The notes under the pieces were generated by a model, which saw nothing but the letters and a program-made list of their open reading frames with translations, was not told the origin of the DNA and searched no databases. Positions 32,601-40,892 of a stretch of DNA of 64,000 nucleotides are shown here, in pieces. Both the position numbers and the translations under genes were made by a program. The DNA is from Ophioderma brevispina (Eukaryota > Echinodermata > Ophiuroidea > Amphilepidida > Ophiodermatidae), in contig JAMKCH010072562.1 in NCBI GenBank assembly GCA_023653785.1, positions 1-64,000 of the forward strand. The letters run 5' to 3'. Positions within the stretch are counted from its first letter, which is position 1; each line of letters opens with the position of its first letter.

Positions 32601-34114
32601 TGTATCATAATTGGTTCTGAACCTATAGAACCTAGCGAGAAAATTAAACGTTTCTGTCGGGTACTTTGGTGCTCGCAGACACGGAAAAATGAACATGCAA
32701 TCGCTATGGTCGTATCCATTTTTCCCACAATGCCTTTCAATATTTTTCCAGTCTTGAGAATTTTCAAACACTGGTTTCAATTTACGCCAACTTTTTTTTT
32801 AATTTTAGAAACAGGATTACGTACTTACCGGACCGCCGTATTGTGATTGCTTGCAGCAAAATCTTAAATCCAGCTCACTTGTATACATCTGTTCTATTAT
32901 GTCTGGAATTAAATCTGAGATGCGTTGTTAATATGCTGTGCATTGACTGCATATGCACAGCTGCACTCGATGATAACAAGGCATCCTAGTAACGTAAATA
33001 TGTTAGCGCGATTGCCCAATTCAGCAGAGATCAATTGTACTTTTGTTGTGCGCTATGCTCAGCGCAAATACCCTCTGCGATCGGCGCAGGGCGACGCGTC
33101 TCAGATTTGATTCTAGACATAATAGGGTTGTTATCGATATGCCTTCTGTGGACATATGTGTCTGTTCTACAGTATCAAATTACATCAGAGACACAAGTGG
33201 TTGCCTAATTCTGTCCCTAGCTTAAGCAAGTTAAACAATTAAGGAATGACTAATGATTACAAGCAATTTGTTTGTACTTTACAGTGGACATAACACTAAC
33301 AGTACTTCCCAAAGTACCAACCAAAGGTTTGACAGCTGATGATGTGACGTCGCTCTCAGAAAGGGTAAGAATGATGATGCTGGAGACTTTCTATAAGACA
33401 TCACCACATATAGAAAGACCAGTTACCATAGAAACCAAAGATAATCTAGAAACACAATCAAATATTACAACAGAAGATAAGGAAGTAAGTGCCAGTGAGT
33501 CATCTCAAGAAATTGAGACTTTGAAATCAAAAACAGATGAATTAGATAAAAATGCAGGGGTAGAAAATAAACAAAACGGTGAAGAAAGCAAACGTAATGT
33601 TCAAAGTTCAGACAATTTAGTTGCAACTAGTCAAAATACACAGTCAGATGCTAAATCACCTGTGAGTATTGAAAATTTACAAACAGAAAAAGAGGAAAAT
33701 GAGGTTGAAGGTCAGAGTTCATCTGATTATTCAGCCAATCAAAATATTCTTGGTGCAGATTCTGTAGCTTATTCAGAATTAAGCAATTCAACACTCTTAG
33801 TAGATCTAGATGAACCCAAAGACAGAGAAAATAATGAAGAGAAGGTTGAAACAGAACCAAAGAATGAAAATGATGATTCTCCCTCCTCACAAGCTAGTTC
33901 AGATTCATTTGTTTTTGTCAATTCTAGTAAGCTAGATGGGGAAGCGAATTCAGCAGATTTTAATAACACACACAGTTCTTCAGAGTCAAAAGGGCAAGAA
34001 GAATCTCAAAATATACAAGAAATTCCTGAAAGTGATTTAAAAATAGAATCAAATTCAGTACAAAAACAAGATAATATTGAAACAGAAGAAAGTGCCGAAA
34101 ATACTGATAGATAA
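17503..34114 (+). CDS. AGPAT: AGPAT-family lysophosphatidic acid acyltransferase, split gene (six exons seen, 5' end missing)
   Basis: Joined exons: 17503-17617, 21364-21502, 23443-23624, 25687-25788, 27686-27759, 33285-34114. The product should transfer an acyl group from acyl-CoA to the sn-2 position of lysophosphatidic acid, giving phosphatidic acid in the ER membrane (family knowledge for AGPAT1/2). Seen in order: a membrane segment, NHQTAID (catalytic NHx4D), GLIFVDR (substrate-binding block), PEGTRSGN (EGTR block), a damaged PIIP-type block, and the end of the fold. Exon borders fall where I recall vertebrate AGPAT1/2 exons break. About 480 residues are visible, against about 280 in human AGPAT1/2; the excess is a disordered acidic tail. 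The initiator Met exon and promoter were not found. The exon 1/2 junction is out of phase by one base, and exon 5 needs several one-base corrections. Choice between AGPAT1 and AGPAT2 orthology is not possible here. Confidence 0.88.
18714..18998. mobile_element. MITE with AGGCGAT...CATTTTATGGGC ends
   Basis: The left end is AAGGCGATTAAAAAAAACAT then TTTATGGGC, followed by CGACCGACCCTG. The right end inverts it: CGACCGACCCTAAC, then GCCCATAAAAGATG and CATCGCCTAA. The terminal repeats run about 30 bp, with the CGACCGACC box inside each. No ORF. Confidence 0.82.
19851..20491. mobile_element. Long foldback element, about 640 bp
   Basis: The left arm has ATCTCTTCCTCAAGGGAAAC at 19859, then ATTCCACATCTTAACCCCAG, then TGTACAGCAATGA. 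The right arm repeats these in reverse complement (TCATTGCTGTACA, CTGGGGTTAAGATGTGGAAT, GTTTCCCTTGAGGAAGAGAT). The arms are close over more than 100 bp each. An inner pair, CTTCCCACAATGCATT (20006) and AATGCATTGTGGGAAG (20174), extends the stem. The 89-codon ORF at 20150 is a by-product. Confidence 0.82.
20640..21175 (+). pseudogene. RTE-like retrotransposon relic, 3' end
   Basis: Over two frames, [20 protein letters not shown] (about 20998-21057) then [11 protein letters not shown] (about 21060-21092) and [13 protein letters not shown] with a stop at 21170 can be read. This matches the common ending of RTE/BovB-type elements: HKWG...SP.CDCG...T..HI...C, then a D...WL..L...L ending. One base is gained or lost between the two pieces. 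The 5' part of the element is absent or unreadable. Confidence 0.68.
21364..21502 (+). CDS. AGPAT: AGPAT exon with the catalytic NHx4D motif
   Basis: The acceptor is CTACAG at 21358-21363 and the donor GTAAGA starts at 21503, leaving phase 1. The exon reads from MVVILGK through [13 protein letters not shown] to [21 protein letters not shown] is the NHx4D motif, whose His and Asp form the acyl-transfer charge relay in this family. Human AGPAT1 has NHQSSLD at the same place, so the spacing is kept and only the middle residues differ. The single G left at the donor completes an Ala codon with the next exon, which supports this splice. Confidence 0.93.
21580..21910. mobile_element. MITE with 35-bp inverted ends in AGPAT intron 2
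   Basis: The ends are GGCCAAGTAAAATAAATTAT, TAGTTTCTCGTCCAT on the left, and their near-exact inverse at 21876-21910. The middle carries T and A runs. ORFs across it (79-89 codons) are shadows. It lies between the NHx4D and GLIFVDR exons. Confidence 0.88.
22053..22582. mobile_element. MITE with ACAGGGTG ends
   Basis: The left end ACAGGGTGTGTTTAAACAGA is matched by TTTTACTCACCCTG on the right; ACCCCAAAACAGAAATA inside the left is matched by the inverse of TATTTCTCTGTGTTTTTGGG. The inverted ends are about 45 bp with small gaps. A TA dinucleotide precedes the left end. ORFs of 71-83 codons inside overlap on both strands and show no function. Confidence 0.7.
22620..22960. repeat. GC-richer block, likely a repeat, in AGPAT intron 2
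   Basis: Its composition (GATGCCCTTCCTGACGTCAA, then GGTGGTGGGCCTAGCC) differs from the AT-rich surroundings. It has no open frame of note. No second copy was found in this window, so calling it a repeat is inference from its look. Confidence 0.35.
23020..23361. mobile_element. MITE family C, TTAA ends, in AGPAT intron 2
   Basis: It starts TTAAAGGTGCTTGTTCCAAT and ends ATTGGAACATGCACCTTTAA, terminal repeats of about 20 bp with one gap. TTAA borders both ends. It ends 81 bp before the GLIFVDR exon. Confidence 0.85.
23443..23624 (+). CDS. AGPAT: AGPAT exon with the GLIFVDR block
   Basis: The acceptor is a pyrimidine tract ending TTTTAAG at 23442; the donor GTGAGA starts at 23625. The exon reads [20 protein letters not shown], then [20 protein letters not shown], and ends FVTLKK in phase 0. 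It matches the AGPAT1 segment that runs from MMEVLPGR and IAKREL to GVIFIDRKR, with no gaps in the core. GLIFVDR is the motif-II block that places Arg near the phosphate of the glycerol substrate (family knowledge). A MITE ends about 80 bp upstream, close to the branch-point zone. Confidence 0.94.
24035..24655 (+). pseudogene. 5'-truncated CR1/L2-like retrotransposon, last part of ORF2 plus 3' tail
   Basis: The 142-codon frame 24051-24479 reads [20 protein letters not shown], later [19 protein letters not shown], and ends [13 protein letters not shown]...[10 protein letters not shown] and a stop. This is the standard end of CR1/L2-type reverse transcriptases (L...Q...ARL..., HWLP...R..FK, LWN.LP). 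A SYCN piece just upstream is in another frame. The tail carries GGCGCTATATAAATGCC and then ATT triplets, the usual 3' end of this group. It sits in the AGPAT intron before the EGTR exon. The surviving frame looks recent. Confidence 0.88.
25005..25492. mobile_element. Foldback MITE with TTAA ends in AGPAT intron 3
   Basis: The ends are TTAAAGGAGAACCCGTA and the inverse TACAGGTTCTCCTTTAA. The arms stay similar all the way in: GAGTGGTTTCATAGAAAAA, TCTGACCATG, GCGCTAGTGT and GTGTTATGCGAT on the left all recur inverted on the right, giving arms of about 190-230 bp. A T run of 20 at 25299-25318 interrupts the right arm. The EGTR exon starts 195 bp further on. Confidence 0.88.
25687..25788 (+). CDS. 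AGPAT: AGPAT exon with the EGTR motif
   Basis: The acceptor is TTTTGTAG at 25686 and the donor GTAAAC starts at 25789. The 34 codons read [34 protein letters not shown], phase 0 at both ends. It is nearly the same as the vertebrate exon that runs from KVWIYPEGTR to FKKGAFYLAVQAQ. EGTR is motif III, which binds the lysophospholipid phosphate. There is a two-residue insertion (RQ/EH area) between the EGTR block and MLPFKKGAF compared with human AGPAT1. Confidence 0.95.
25815..26443. other. Intronic stretch, no exon seen
   Basis: Part of the AGPAT intron after the EGTR exon. Contains a GC-richer piece (25850-26035) with AAGCCCCGCCCC. ORFs on both strands (63-79 codons) are not supported. Confidence 0.5.
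26444..26804 (+). mobile_element. MITE family A, copy with many single-base gaps
   Basis: Same ends and interior as 5937-6280 (GTAACAAGTA, then GCAAATGATAAGACCA, then TCTTGGAACACTG). Single bases are missing or added at many points compared with that copy, mostly in short runs. TTAA borders both ends. Confidence 0.85.
26805..27685. other. Intronic stretch, no further exon seen
   Basis: The rest of the AGPAT intron up to the short exon. Overlapping ORFs at 26980-27487 (up to 98 codons) show no AGPAT or other family similarity. A C-rich patch lies at 27568-27592. Confidence 0.5.
27686..27759 (+). CDS. AGPAT: AGPAT short exon with reading-frame gaps (motif IV region)
   Basis: This 74-bp stretch lies after a TTTTTAG acceptor and before a GTAAGC donor, exactly where the family's motif-IV exon (VPIVP...SSY...KKE.RF) is due. 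Pieces of that exon can be read but in different frames: IIPA at 27690-27701, [11 protein letters not shown] at 27716-27748, and FVK at 27751-27759. One added base near the end also gives the phase 1 that the last exon needs. The residue spacing across the junction (RF, 9 residues, then LP) equals that of human AGPAT1. At least three one-base gaps are needed, so this is either an error-prone stretch of assembly or a damaged copy. The flanking DNA has similar gaps in a repeat at 26444-26804. Confidence 0.72.
28090..28470 (+). repeat. Partial relative of the GTGTCGC-ended element
   Basis: TTTTTGTGTCGCATGAACG (28103) and the GTTTGGTTAACCTTTTTAAA stretch (28178) resemble the copy at 37735 (TTTTTGTGTCGCTTGCAAGG, then GTTCGGTTAATCTTTTTCAA). 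No AGGTCA boxes are kept here. Confidence 0.55.
28745..29165. repeat. G-rich simple-sequence tract
   Basis: Runs of GGG/GGGG separated by one to four bases fill most of 28750-28970 and recur at 29085-29160 and 29855-29960. The shared wording (GTGTGCCG, then GGGTAGGG, then GGGTGGGG) shows the later blocks are related. Many four-run groups could fold as G-quadruplexes. ORFs rich in Pro or Gly here are by-products. Confidence 0.75.
29165..30012. repeat. TGACC(TTGG) minisatellite, period about 17-18 bp
   Basis: Dozens of imperfect copies of CATGTGACCTTGGTGACC, interrupted by a G-rich block at 29855-29960. The long minus-strand ORFs here (up to 154 codons) are repeat translations (VTRSH, GPHGS and similar) and are not genes. 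It lies in the long AGPAT intron before the last exon. Confidence 0.85.
30013..33284 (+). other. Rest of the long AGPAT intron, no exon seen
   Basis: A short box, GGTCGAGAACCGCCTTGTT (30102-30120), matches the inverse of a box at 60155 next to the other TGACC repeat. A G run lies at 31727-31738. ORFs up to 97 codons show no known family. A worn ACATAATAGGGTTGTTATC (33117) to GGTTGCCTAATTCTGTCCCT (33200) pair resembles the ends of the element at 58244. Confidence 0.5.
33285..34114 (+). CDS. AGPAT: AGPAT last exon: end of acyltransferase fold plus long acidic tail
   Basis: The acceptor is TTTACAG at 33284 and the exon stops with TAA at 34112-34114. The first 45 or so residues ([20 protein letters not shown], then [18 protein letters not shown]) match the AGPAT1/2 ending VRVLPPVPTEGLTPDDV. 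Human AGPAT1/2 end soon after that point. Here about 230 more residues follow with no stop, rich in Glu, Ser, Asn, Asp, Lys and Gln, with no membrane segment and no recognised domain; it is predicted to be disordered. A short hydrophobic stretch, [11 protein letters not shown] (33896-33928), interrupts the acidic tail. No AATAAA signal was seen in the first 340 bp after the stop, so the transcript end is unknown. Confidence 0.93.
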
Positions 34115-34370
34115 GACAAGCTTATATTAGGGTGTGAGTAAAGAACAAAGTACCAAAAATATTATATATGTGACTTTGTATTGAATACTTAGGTAATAAG
34201 ATAAGAGAGTCTAGTGCAATTAACGGATACAAATTTTAATGAAATTGTCTCATGAGACAAAAAAAAATCTTGCAGGTATAATAGTTTTTTGGACAAGTGA
34301 CAAACTATATTGTTTACATTCCAATAGAGGTTGCTAAGATTTACAATTTTTTTTATCGTTGTGCTATTCA

Positions 34371-34455
34371 CTCAGCCCTAGCGGTTTAGTGGGCAAGAAT
34401 GCCTGTCTGATATCTTGGAGGTCACCAGTGCGAATCTGGCTGGGAGCTCTTTTTT
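34371..34455 (+). repeat. tRNA-derived SINE head or tRNA pseudogene
   Basis: CTAGCGGTTTAGTGGGC resembles an A box (TRGCNNAGTNGG, with extra bases), CAGTGCGAATCTGG resembles a B box (GGTTCGANTCC) within a CCAG/CTGG stem, and a T run (34449-34455) ends it like a pol III terminator. The outer CTCAGCC pairs with GGCTGGGAG with one bulged base. The anticodon arm does not form well, so a working tRNA is unlikely. MITE A starts within the T run. Confidence 0.55.
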
Positions 34456-34826
34456 TAAAGACACTATCAGTGATTCATCTGAAAAAAGTCAAAATATTTG
34501 AAATTTGCAGGAATATCTTAAAAGTAAAGGATAAGTCTGTAGGGTTCTCATAAGCAGCTTTTTCCAACTGAAGAATTGACAGAAAATGAAGAAAACGGCA
34601 GTGTTCAAAGGTATGGCTCTCCATTCAGTTATGTGACGTGTTGTAGTAAGTGTCTGTATGGACAATAATGACTAATCTTTCTGATTTTGTCTTTGTTAGG
34701 TTGCTTCTGGCCTTACCATTTGCACGATATGTTAGGATACCTGTACTTGTTACAGACAAGCAAAAATCTGATATTTGATGATTTTTGCAATTTCCTGATT
34801 TAGCAAATCACTGATAGTGCCTTTAA
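34455..34826 (-). mobile_element. MITE family A, reversed copy
   Basis: It begins TTAAAGACACTATCAGTGAT and ends AATCACTGATAGTGCCTTTAA. The interior is the reverse complement of the 5937 copy (AACGGCAGTGTTCAAAGGTA, then CTGATTTTGTC, then CCATTTGCA). It lies about 340 bp after the AGPAT stop codon. Confidence 0.88.
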
Positions 34827-36361
34827 TTCACACCAGTCACTCTTCGGAAGATAAGAATTCAAAATTGTCCTTGTCTACCCTGCAGAAAACTATGTAGTTT
34901 CTTATCGAATCATTGTGATTCTGTTCATCTGGACATAATTTAAGTTTTGTACTTACATTAAAATTGATGTAGTGATTTTATTCTATTATGTAAACTGCTT
35001 TCTGGAAAGAAGGGCTTGAATCCTGTAATAATTCAAGGAATTGAGCATTTTGTTTTTGGGTTTCAGTTTTGGGTTGACTTATGGTCCAAAATAGGCTCAA
35101 TATGAATACTTTGTTTTTGGAATATTGGTGAAGTTCTTTTTGCAGGATTCATGTATTTCTATTCAACCTTTTCTCATAATATTGAAAAAATTAAGCAGAC
35201 TTATGGTGAGAGAAGAGATTAAGCACAATGTACCTTAATTCATTGAGCTTGTCAATTTGCTCATGTCCTTGACATGCAAACCATTCTAACCTAGTCTTCC
35301 AATTGATATTTAGTTGTAGGTTTATGCAAAGATTATCTTAAGCAAGATAGGACACTCACCCTATTTTTGTATATTAGAAGTAGCTCGACTTCCATGGGGA
35401 AGGACGCTCCTAGTGTCTGGTAGGTAAAAGCAAAAACATCACATATCACTGTGAGCTAGTAAAATCTCAATTGCCTTGGCACAGTTCAGTACCTTCCATT
35501 CACCAGTGTATTTAGAAAATACACCCGTTTTTTTTTGGTATGGTATATGATGCCCAGATCACAGAAGGTCAGTTCTTGTCAATATATGTACAAGTACAAC
35601 CCACTGAACTGTGTCCTTGGTGAATGAGCATATTGTAACTCATAGTGTATTTCACCCTGTGAAGCAATGTAATGAAGTTCAAAAGTGTCATGCTATATTT
35701 GTGGGGTTGCTTGAATAATTTACAACATAAAAATTTAGTGTTTTTCAAATTTTTAAAGACAAGCAAAGGAAAGATAATGTTATTTTGGTGAATTTGCCTT
35801 AGCATTATGGGGACATTATGAAATTTACAGCCTTGTTCCTTTGTCCCCCAACTTCCCCCCCCCACCGCCCAAAAATGTTTATGTGTTAAACCAACGGCGA
35901 GATCAAAATTTGACAAATCACGGTTGGTCCCTGGTCTGCTTGCTACATTGGGAATAGCGCCAACTGGCATCAGGTAAGGTATATTAGCTGACGTTGAAGT
36001 GTTACATCATTTGCCGTACAAAATAGGGGGAGTGACCTATCTTGCTTTAGATAATCTTTGGTTTATGCACCAATGCAATAGCAACCCGTTATCTTTAGAG
36101 ATATCCCATGATAAGTACTGGTATTGTATAATTTTGTGTTGCATATTAATGAGTATGGGGCGGGGTCATGTTTATTCCCACTGTGTAGTTCATGTTTTAT
36201 TTTGTCCCATCTTTGCCAAAGTTAGGTCTAAAATTTTGCCTGGCCACTTCACAGTTGTGTGCAGGGAATATTTGAGAATAATGTCACTTTCTTCAGATCA
36301 CAGGGATTAGGTACATAACTTATCTGATTTCAGATTGACTATCCAATCAGCAGTGGGACAG
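34827..36361. other. Non-coding stretch 3' of AGPAT
   Basis: AT-rich. It may hold the rest of the 3' untranslated region, but no strong polyadenylation signal was seen until AATAAA at 36563. A 133-codon minus-strand ORF at 35569-35970 shows no known motif and includes a run of C; it is not called. Confidence 0.45.
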
Positions 36362-36532
36362 TATACCCTGTTTGTTCTCAAGTTCAAGGGTGACGTCATG
36401 GCGCTATTCTGCATTTGCGCTGGCATTTCGGTTGTGCCGCCTTTATTCTGTGGTCAGTGTGTGCATTTCTAGGGCAAGAAACCTAACATGCGCAGTGACG
36501 TCACCCCCTAACTTTAGCTCGAACAGAGTATA
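36362..36532. mobile_element. Short MITE with a CRE (TGACGTCA) in each inverted end
   Basis: The left end TATACCCTGTTTGTTCTCAA is followed by GTTCAAGGGTGACGTCATGG; the right end is GCGCAGTGACGTCACCCCCT, then AACTTTAGCTCG and AACAGAGTATAG. The terminal repeats span about 42 bp. TGACGTCA sits at 36391-36398 and 36496-36503. Confidence 0.8.
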
Positions 36533-38461
36533 GAAGGTAACTGGTTACTATTGCAATATCAAAATAAACCTACTACAAAAAATAAGTCTGGTTGAATGGA
36601 TTTATCTCAGTTGCTTGTATTTAACTATCTCCAGATAAAATCTGCAATGTATTTCAATATCATTAGAACTTTATAATTTTACACCAGTAATATTATTAAA
36701 ATTATATAGAATATTTTTTATGTCAGTGTAAATTATAATTTATAAGTTATAACCATTTTATATTTTTTGATTCTTTCAAAACTGTATAAAGTTTTAAAAA
36801 TAGTGTTTATCTGAAATATAAACATAGTTTTTACAATTATTTTAAACAAATGTATGCACATTTTGGTTTTTAATTAGAAAATAAAACCCAACTCATAAAA
36901 GGATGACAGCTATTCCTAGAAACACTGTGCCAAAACAAATCAAATATGTTTTAAATGAGCAAGAACTGTAATTTTTAAAATAACTACATGTGTACATTTA
37001 TTTTAAATTGTTAATACTAAGCTTGTGAATAGAAATTGACCTATGTAATGTAATACATGTGTGCAAGATAAAACTTAAAATATTTCAAATATGTGTAGTA
37101 GTAGATTTGAGATTCCTATTAATCTAATTTACATGTCGTGGCAATTGTTTGAACACATGCCAAGTGCAGAAATCGTCCTTTTAAAATTGAGCCACTTGGA
37201 TCCGTTCTTGCATCAGCACATTTAGTGGTGAAAGATCAAAGACCTTGAATGTTTATGTTTTTCAATGTGATAACTTCAATTACATATTGAACACTTAAAG
37301 GCAGACTCAGGGGGGTTAAAGATATTTATTTTTGATATAAAATTAAAGATGGTCATCTAAACAACTCAATCGCAACGTTTGAGATGAACCAGATTGTTCA
37401 TTCTGATACAGTAAACCTTTATGTGTAGTATACCAGTCTCTATGGATACTGTGTAAAATATAAATTTGGGTGTGGAATTTTATTACAAAGTTTTAATTTT
37501 CTATATGAATGACATTGATTTTATTGTAGGTGTTTCACATACTGCTTAGTGCGTGGACAGGCATTATGTACATGCAAGAACTCGATTTGTTAGGAAATTG
37601 AGGGCAGCATCCTCGGAAGTCTCTGAGTCAGTCTTTAAGATACAGGATGTCTAAAGTGTCATACTACTGCCACTATAGGTGCTGAGCCAGTTGGGGTGAA
37701 TTGGCTCAAAGTGACTTATTTTATGGGTATTCATTTTTGTGTCGCTTGCAAGGATTTGTAGGAGGCTCATACTAATCCAAATTCTGAATGTCTGTCTGTG
37801 TGTATGTGTGTTAAAGTTCGGTTAATCTTTTTCAAATTGCTTGTGCATGAACACCTCAACTCTGATTGCCACCAAACTCAGGTCATAGATCAACCATAGG
37901 CTTTTGCATGTCGTGGTAGGGTTAAAGGTCACATACAAAGGTCATTAGAGATCAGCTTGTGCAGAGAGTGAAGGAAAGGTGGATCACGAAATCAGGTGAC
38001 ACTATACTCGATTCGCGTTGATACGTTCGTCCCCCTGGAGTTTTGGACCTATTCCAATAAGTCGGAGAGGGAAAATGAAAGAATTCAAATGCATGTGCCA
38101 CACTGGATTATCTTGGAGGACACTCCGGTCATTTAACTCACTCACCTGCCACTAAATACAATAATTGAAATTATTTCATTCATGTATGGAAACGCACTAT
38201 AGTGTATTTCCGGCCTTAACATTGCTCACAATAACATGATTAACAGAAGTCCCTGCGCCACATTGAATTTTTCACCTCCGCAAGAATGGTACGGGGTCAC
38301 ATATCAGATGAATCAAGTATAGTGGTTTGAGGACCGCTTGTTACACTTAATATTTTCTTGTACTCTAGGAAGCTGTGAATGTTGTCTATAAATGTTTTTT
38401 ATTTGATTCACCCTTGTTAAGGATTTGCAACATATTACAGCATAATGCTATAGTTCTACTC
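36533..38461. other. Non-coding stretch with a partial GTGTCGC-ended repeat
   Basis: Very AT-rich from 36540 to 37520. At 37735-37960 it holds TTTTTGTGTCGCTTGCAAGG, then AGGTCATAG and AAAGGTCACAT boxes: a piece of the element at 16582. No coding signal. Confidence 0.5.
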
Positions 38462-38668
38462 ACTTAACCTTCTGGGTACTAACAGCCAATTGATTAGTTG
38501 TTCATAGCCTCATAGGGTTATTATGATGTAAATAGCCAATCAGATGTGTGGTAAGAAAATCTTAAAGGTGGAAGCAGATAAGGTTTATTTTGATTGGTTA
38601 CACAGTGGTTATAACTGGTTATAACATGTTATATCATGTAATGAGCCAATCACTTTAGGAGGTTAAAG
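38462..38668. mobile_element. Possible small foldback with TTAACCT ends
   Basis: TTAACCTTCTGGGTACTAAC then AGCCAATTG on the left pairs with GAGCCAATCACTTTAGGAGG then TTAA on the right, with mismatches. The middle has several CCAATCA/TGATTGG boxes and TGGTTATAAC repeats. It is worn, so the limits are approximate. Confidence 0.45.
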
Positions 38669-39764
38669 AAATTATGAGGATTACATATTGGTCATGAATG
38701 ATATACATATGACATGTAACATAGAAAGCAAACATTTAGGGAAACCAGTTCAAATTTGGGGGAAGATAGCCACACTAAAACATGCACTTGATAAAGAGAG
38801 GTCAAAAGCAGTTGTGGTATCATAGAGTGATTATGGATTATATAATTGAATACATGAATAGGCTTATCCAGTATTGTCACTGTTGACTGGTGTGATGCTG
38901 AATGTACCTATGCATATCATCATTGAAATAATCAATACTCACTCAACATTACAGTAATTCTGAAACAAAATTCTGGCTACGCGTAAACCCGGAAGTGTGC
39001 GACGGATGCTTGACAACGGAAATCTAATACATAATTCAACAAGCACGCATGCTATTTGTTTCAGAAATTATGACATAGTATAATGATATCATAACTTTTG
39101 TGTAAATCTTGGGGAACGGAACTGTCTAACAGCTATTGGAAGCATTATTCTGGCTCTGATTCTGGCTATATTTGCCCCAAATTTCAAGTTACTTTGCCAA
39201 ATTTGTACTTTGTGTTTAGATACAACATACTCATGCTTATCATTTAAATCAGTTTTTTTCTTTATTCCTTTGAAATTTCTTTCTGAAAGTAAAGTATGGA
39301 CCTTAGGCCTCAAAGAAGTCCTACATTTGACTGGTTAGCAATAAGTCTAAACAGTTTAAAAGTCTCAAAATATGTTGTGGTTAGACAGTAACTTATCATT
39401 TTGACACATCACATCAAAAGTTGCATTTTGTATATTTTTGATAAAAATGAGATTTTGTGATTACCTGAAAGGATGCAAAACAAGTTTTCCTATGGTACCT
39501 TATTTTTACTTACTTACTCTTACTTTTTATGTTATACTTTTGAATATATAATAGCAAAATGTATACATTTCATATTTCCTTATATTTTGCAACATTTTGG
39601 TCTTCAGCTAAAACAAGCATTTGCTTACAACCCATACCTTTTGATCTGATGTGATGTATCACATTTATAAGACAGGCAAAACAATTGTAAGAGTGATTTT
39701 AATCTCTTTGATAAATGTTGTATTTTGATATCTGTTTACTACTTTGCAATAACAACAACCAAAA
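38669..39764. other. Non-coding stretch, no gene seen
   Basis: AT-rich, with no recognised repeat or ORF of note. Confidence 0.5.
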
Positions 39765-40128
39765 TTAAAGGTGCAACGAGAGATTTCAAGTCGTCCATAT
39801 TTTCTGTGATACGTAGTAATGTCATATAGATTAGACACTCAATAGATTCCCTACCTTTTATTTGGCTACAGAAATAACTTAAAATGAAAACAAAAGGTGA
39901 TTTGTATATGCTTATATTTCAATAGAAAACATAGGTTGAATTTCGTATTTGCTCCTAAGTCCTATACGAAATTAGAAATTTCACAATTTTTGTACCAAGA
40001 AACAGTTCTCATCTTAATCCTTTCAGTTGGGGATATTTTTGATAGAAAGCTTTACACCAGAACAAAAATTAGAATTTTCACATTTTTATGGACACCTGAT
40101 GATTTGAAATCTCTCGTTGCACCTTTAA
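39765..40128 (+). mobile_element. MITE family B, best-preserved copy
   Basis: It starts TTAAAGGTGCAACGAGAGAT followed by TTCAA, and ends TTGAAATCTCTCGTTGCACC followed by TTTAA: perfect terminal repeats of 25 bp. TTAA borders both ends. Copies lie at 7406, 14210 and 50029. The 80-codon ORF inside is not shared by the other copies. Confidence 0.93.
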
Positions 40129-40892
40129 GCAGATTTTAAGATGATTGAGCAGAAACATGGCAAAATAGCTGTAAGATGATTATGAACCCTGAATTCACAA
40201 ATGGCAACAAAGGGTGAAAGACTTTAATGCTGAATCATGTCAATATCAGATGTTTTCAGGTAAATTAATACTGATGTTTATAAAGGAATTTAAAAATCAC
40301 AAATAAAAAGAAAGTTTAAAAAGGGGTGATCGAGCATAGGTCCGATTTTCTACCACAACAATGAATAACAAATTGGTCATAGACAGTGTATTAATGTGTA
40401 TGCATATATTTGTGGGCGACATTTTTTGTTCATAACTCAAAACAAAACATTTTTCTTTTGGCCTTAAATTTCACTAGCGTGAACATGTCGTATATGCAAA
40501 AAATCATCATTTTTACGAGGTTGTCGATCTGGTACATGGCACTCAAATGATTTGGCTAAGCTTACATGATTTTTTTTCAGAGGATTACTCGGCCATATAT
40601 TGTACACTCCGGCACACAACCACAGCATACATTGTACATAACATTTGAATATGAAATCTAGAACAAATTATTTAAAGTTTTTCTCTATAATATAGGTCTA
40701 CTGGAGACGTTATGACAATTTTTCGTTGGGGTTTTTGGAGAGAATTCTAATTGGTTTTATAATTGTGTTTTCATCACCAAAGATGACTCGGGGGGGGGAT
40801 TATTGGAATGGTATAACCCTTGTGTACAATGACCTCCACTGATGCATGTAGTAATAGCCTGTTCATGTAAAGGTGTTCTACTTGTACGTGTG
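40129..40892. other. Non-coding stretch, no gene seen
   Basis: AT-rich with a G run at 40790-40798. No feature recognised. Confidence 0.5.

Noticed and set aside
34371..34448. Functional tRNA gene
   Set aside because: The D arm has extra bases and the anticodon stem does not close, so it is more likely a SINE head or pseudogene.
35569..35970. 133-codon minus-strand ORF downstream of AGPAT
   Set aside because: No motif, and it crosses a C-rich run; no acceptor or donor sites that would make it an exon of a known family.
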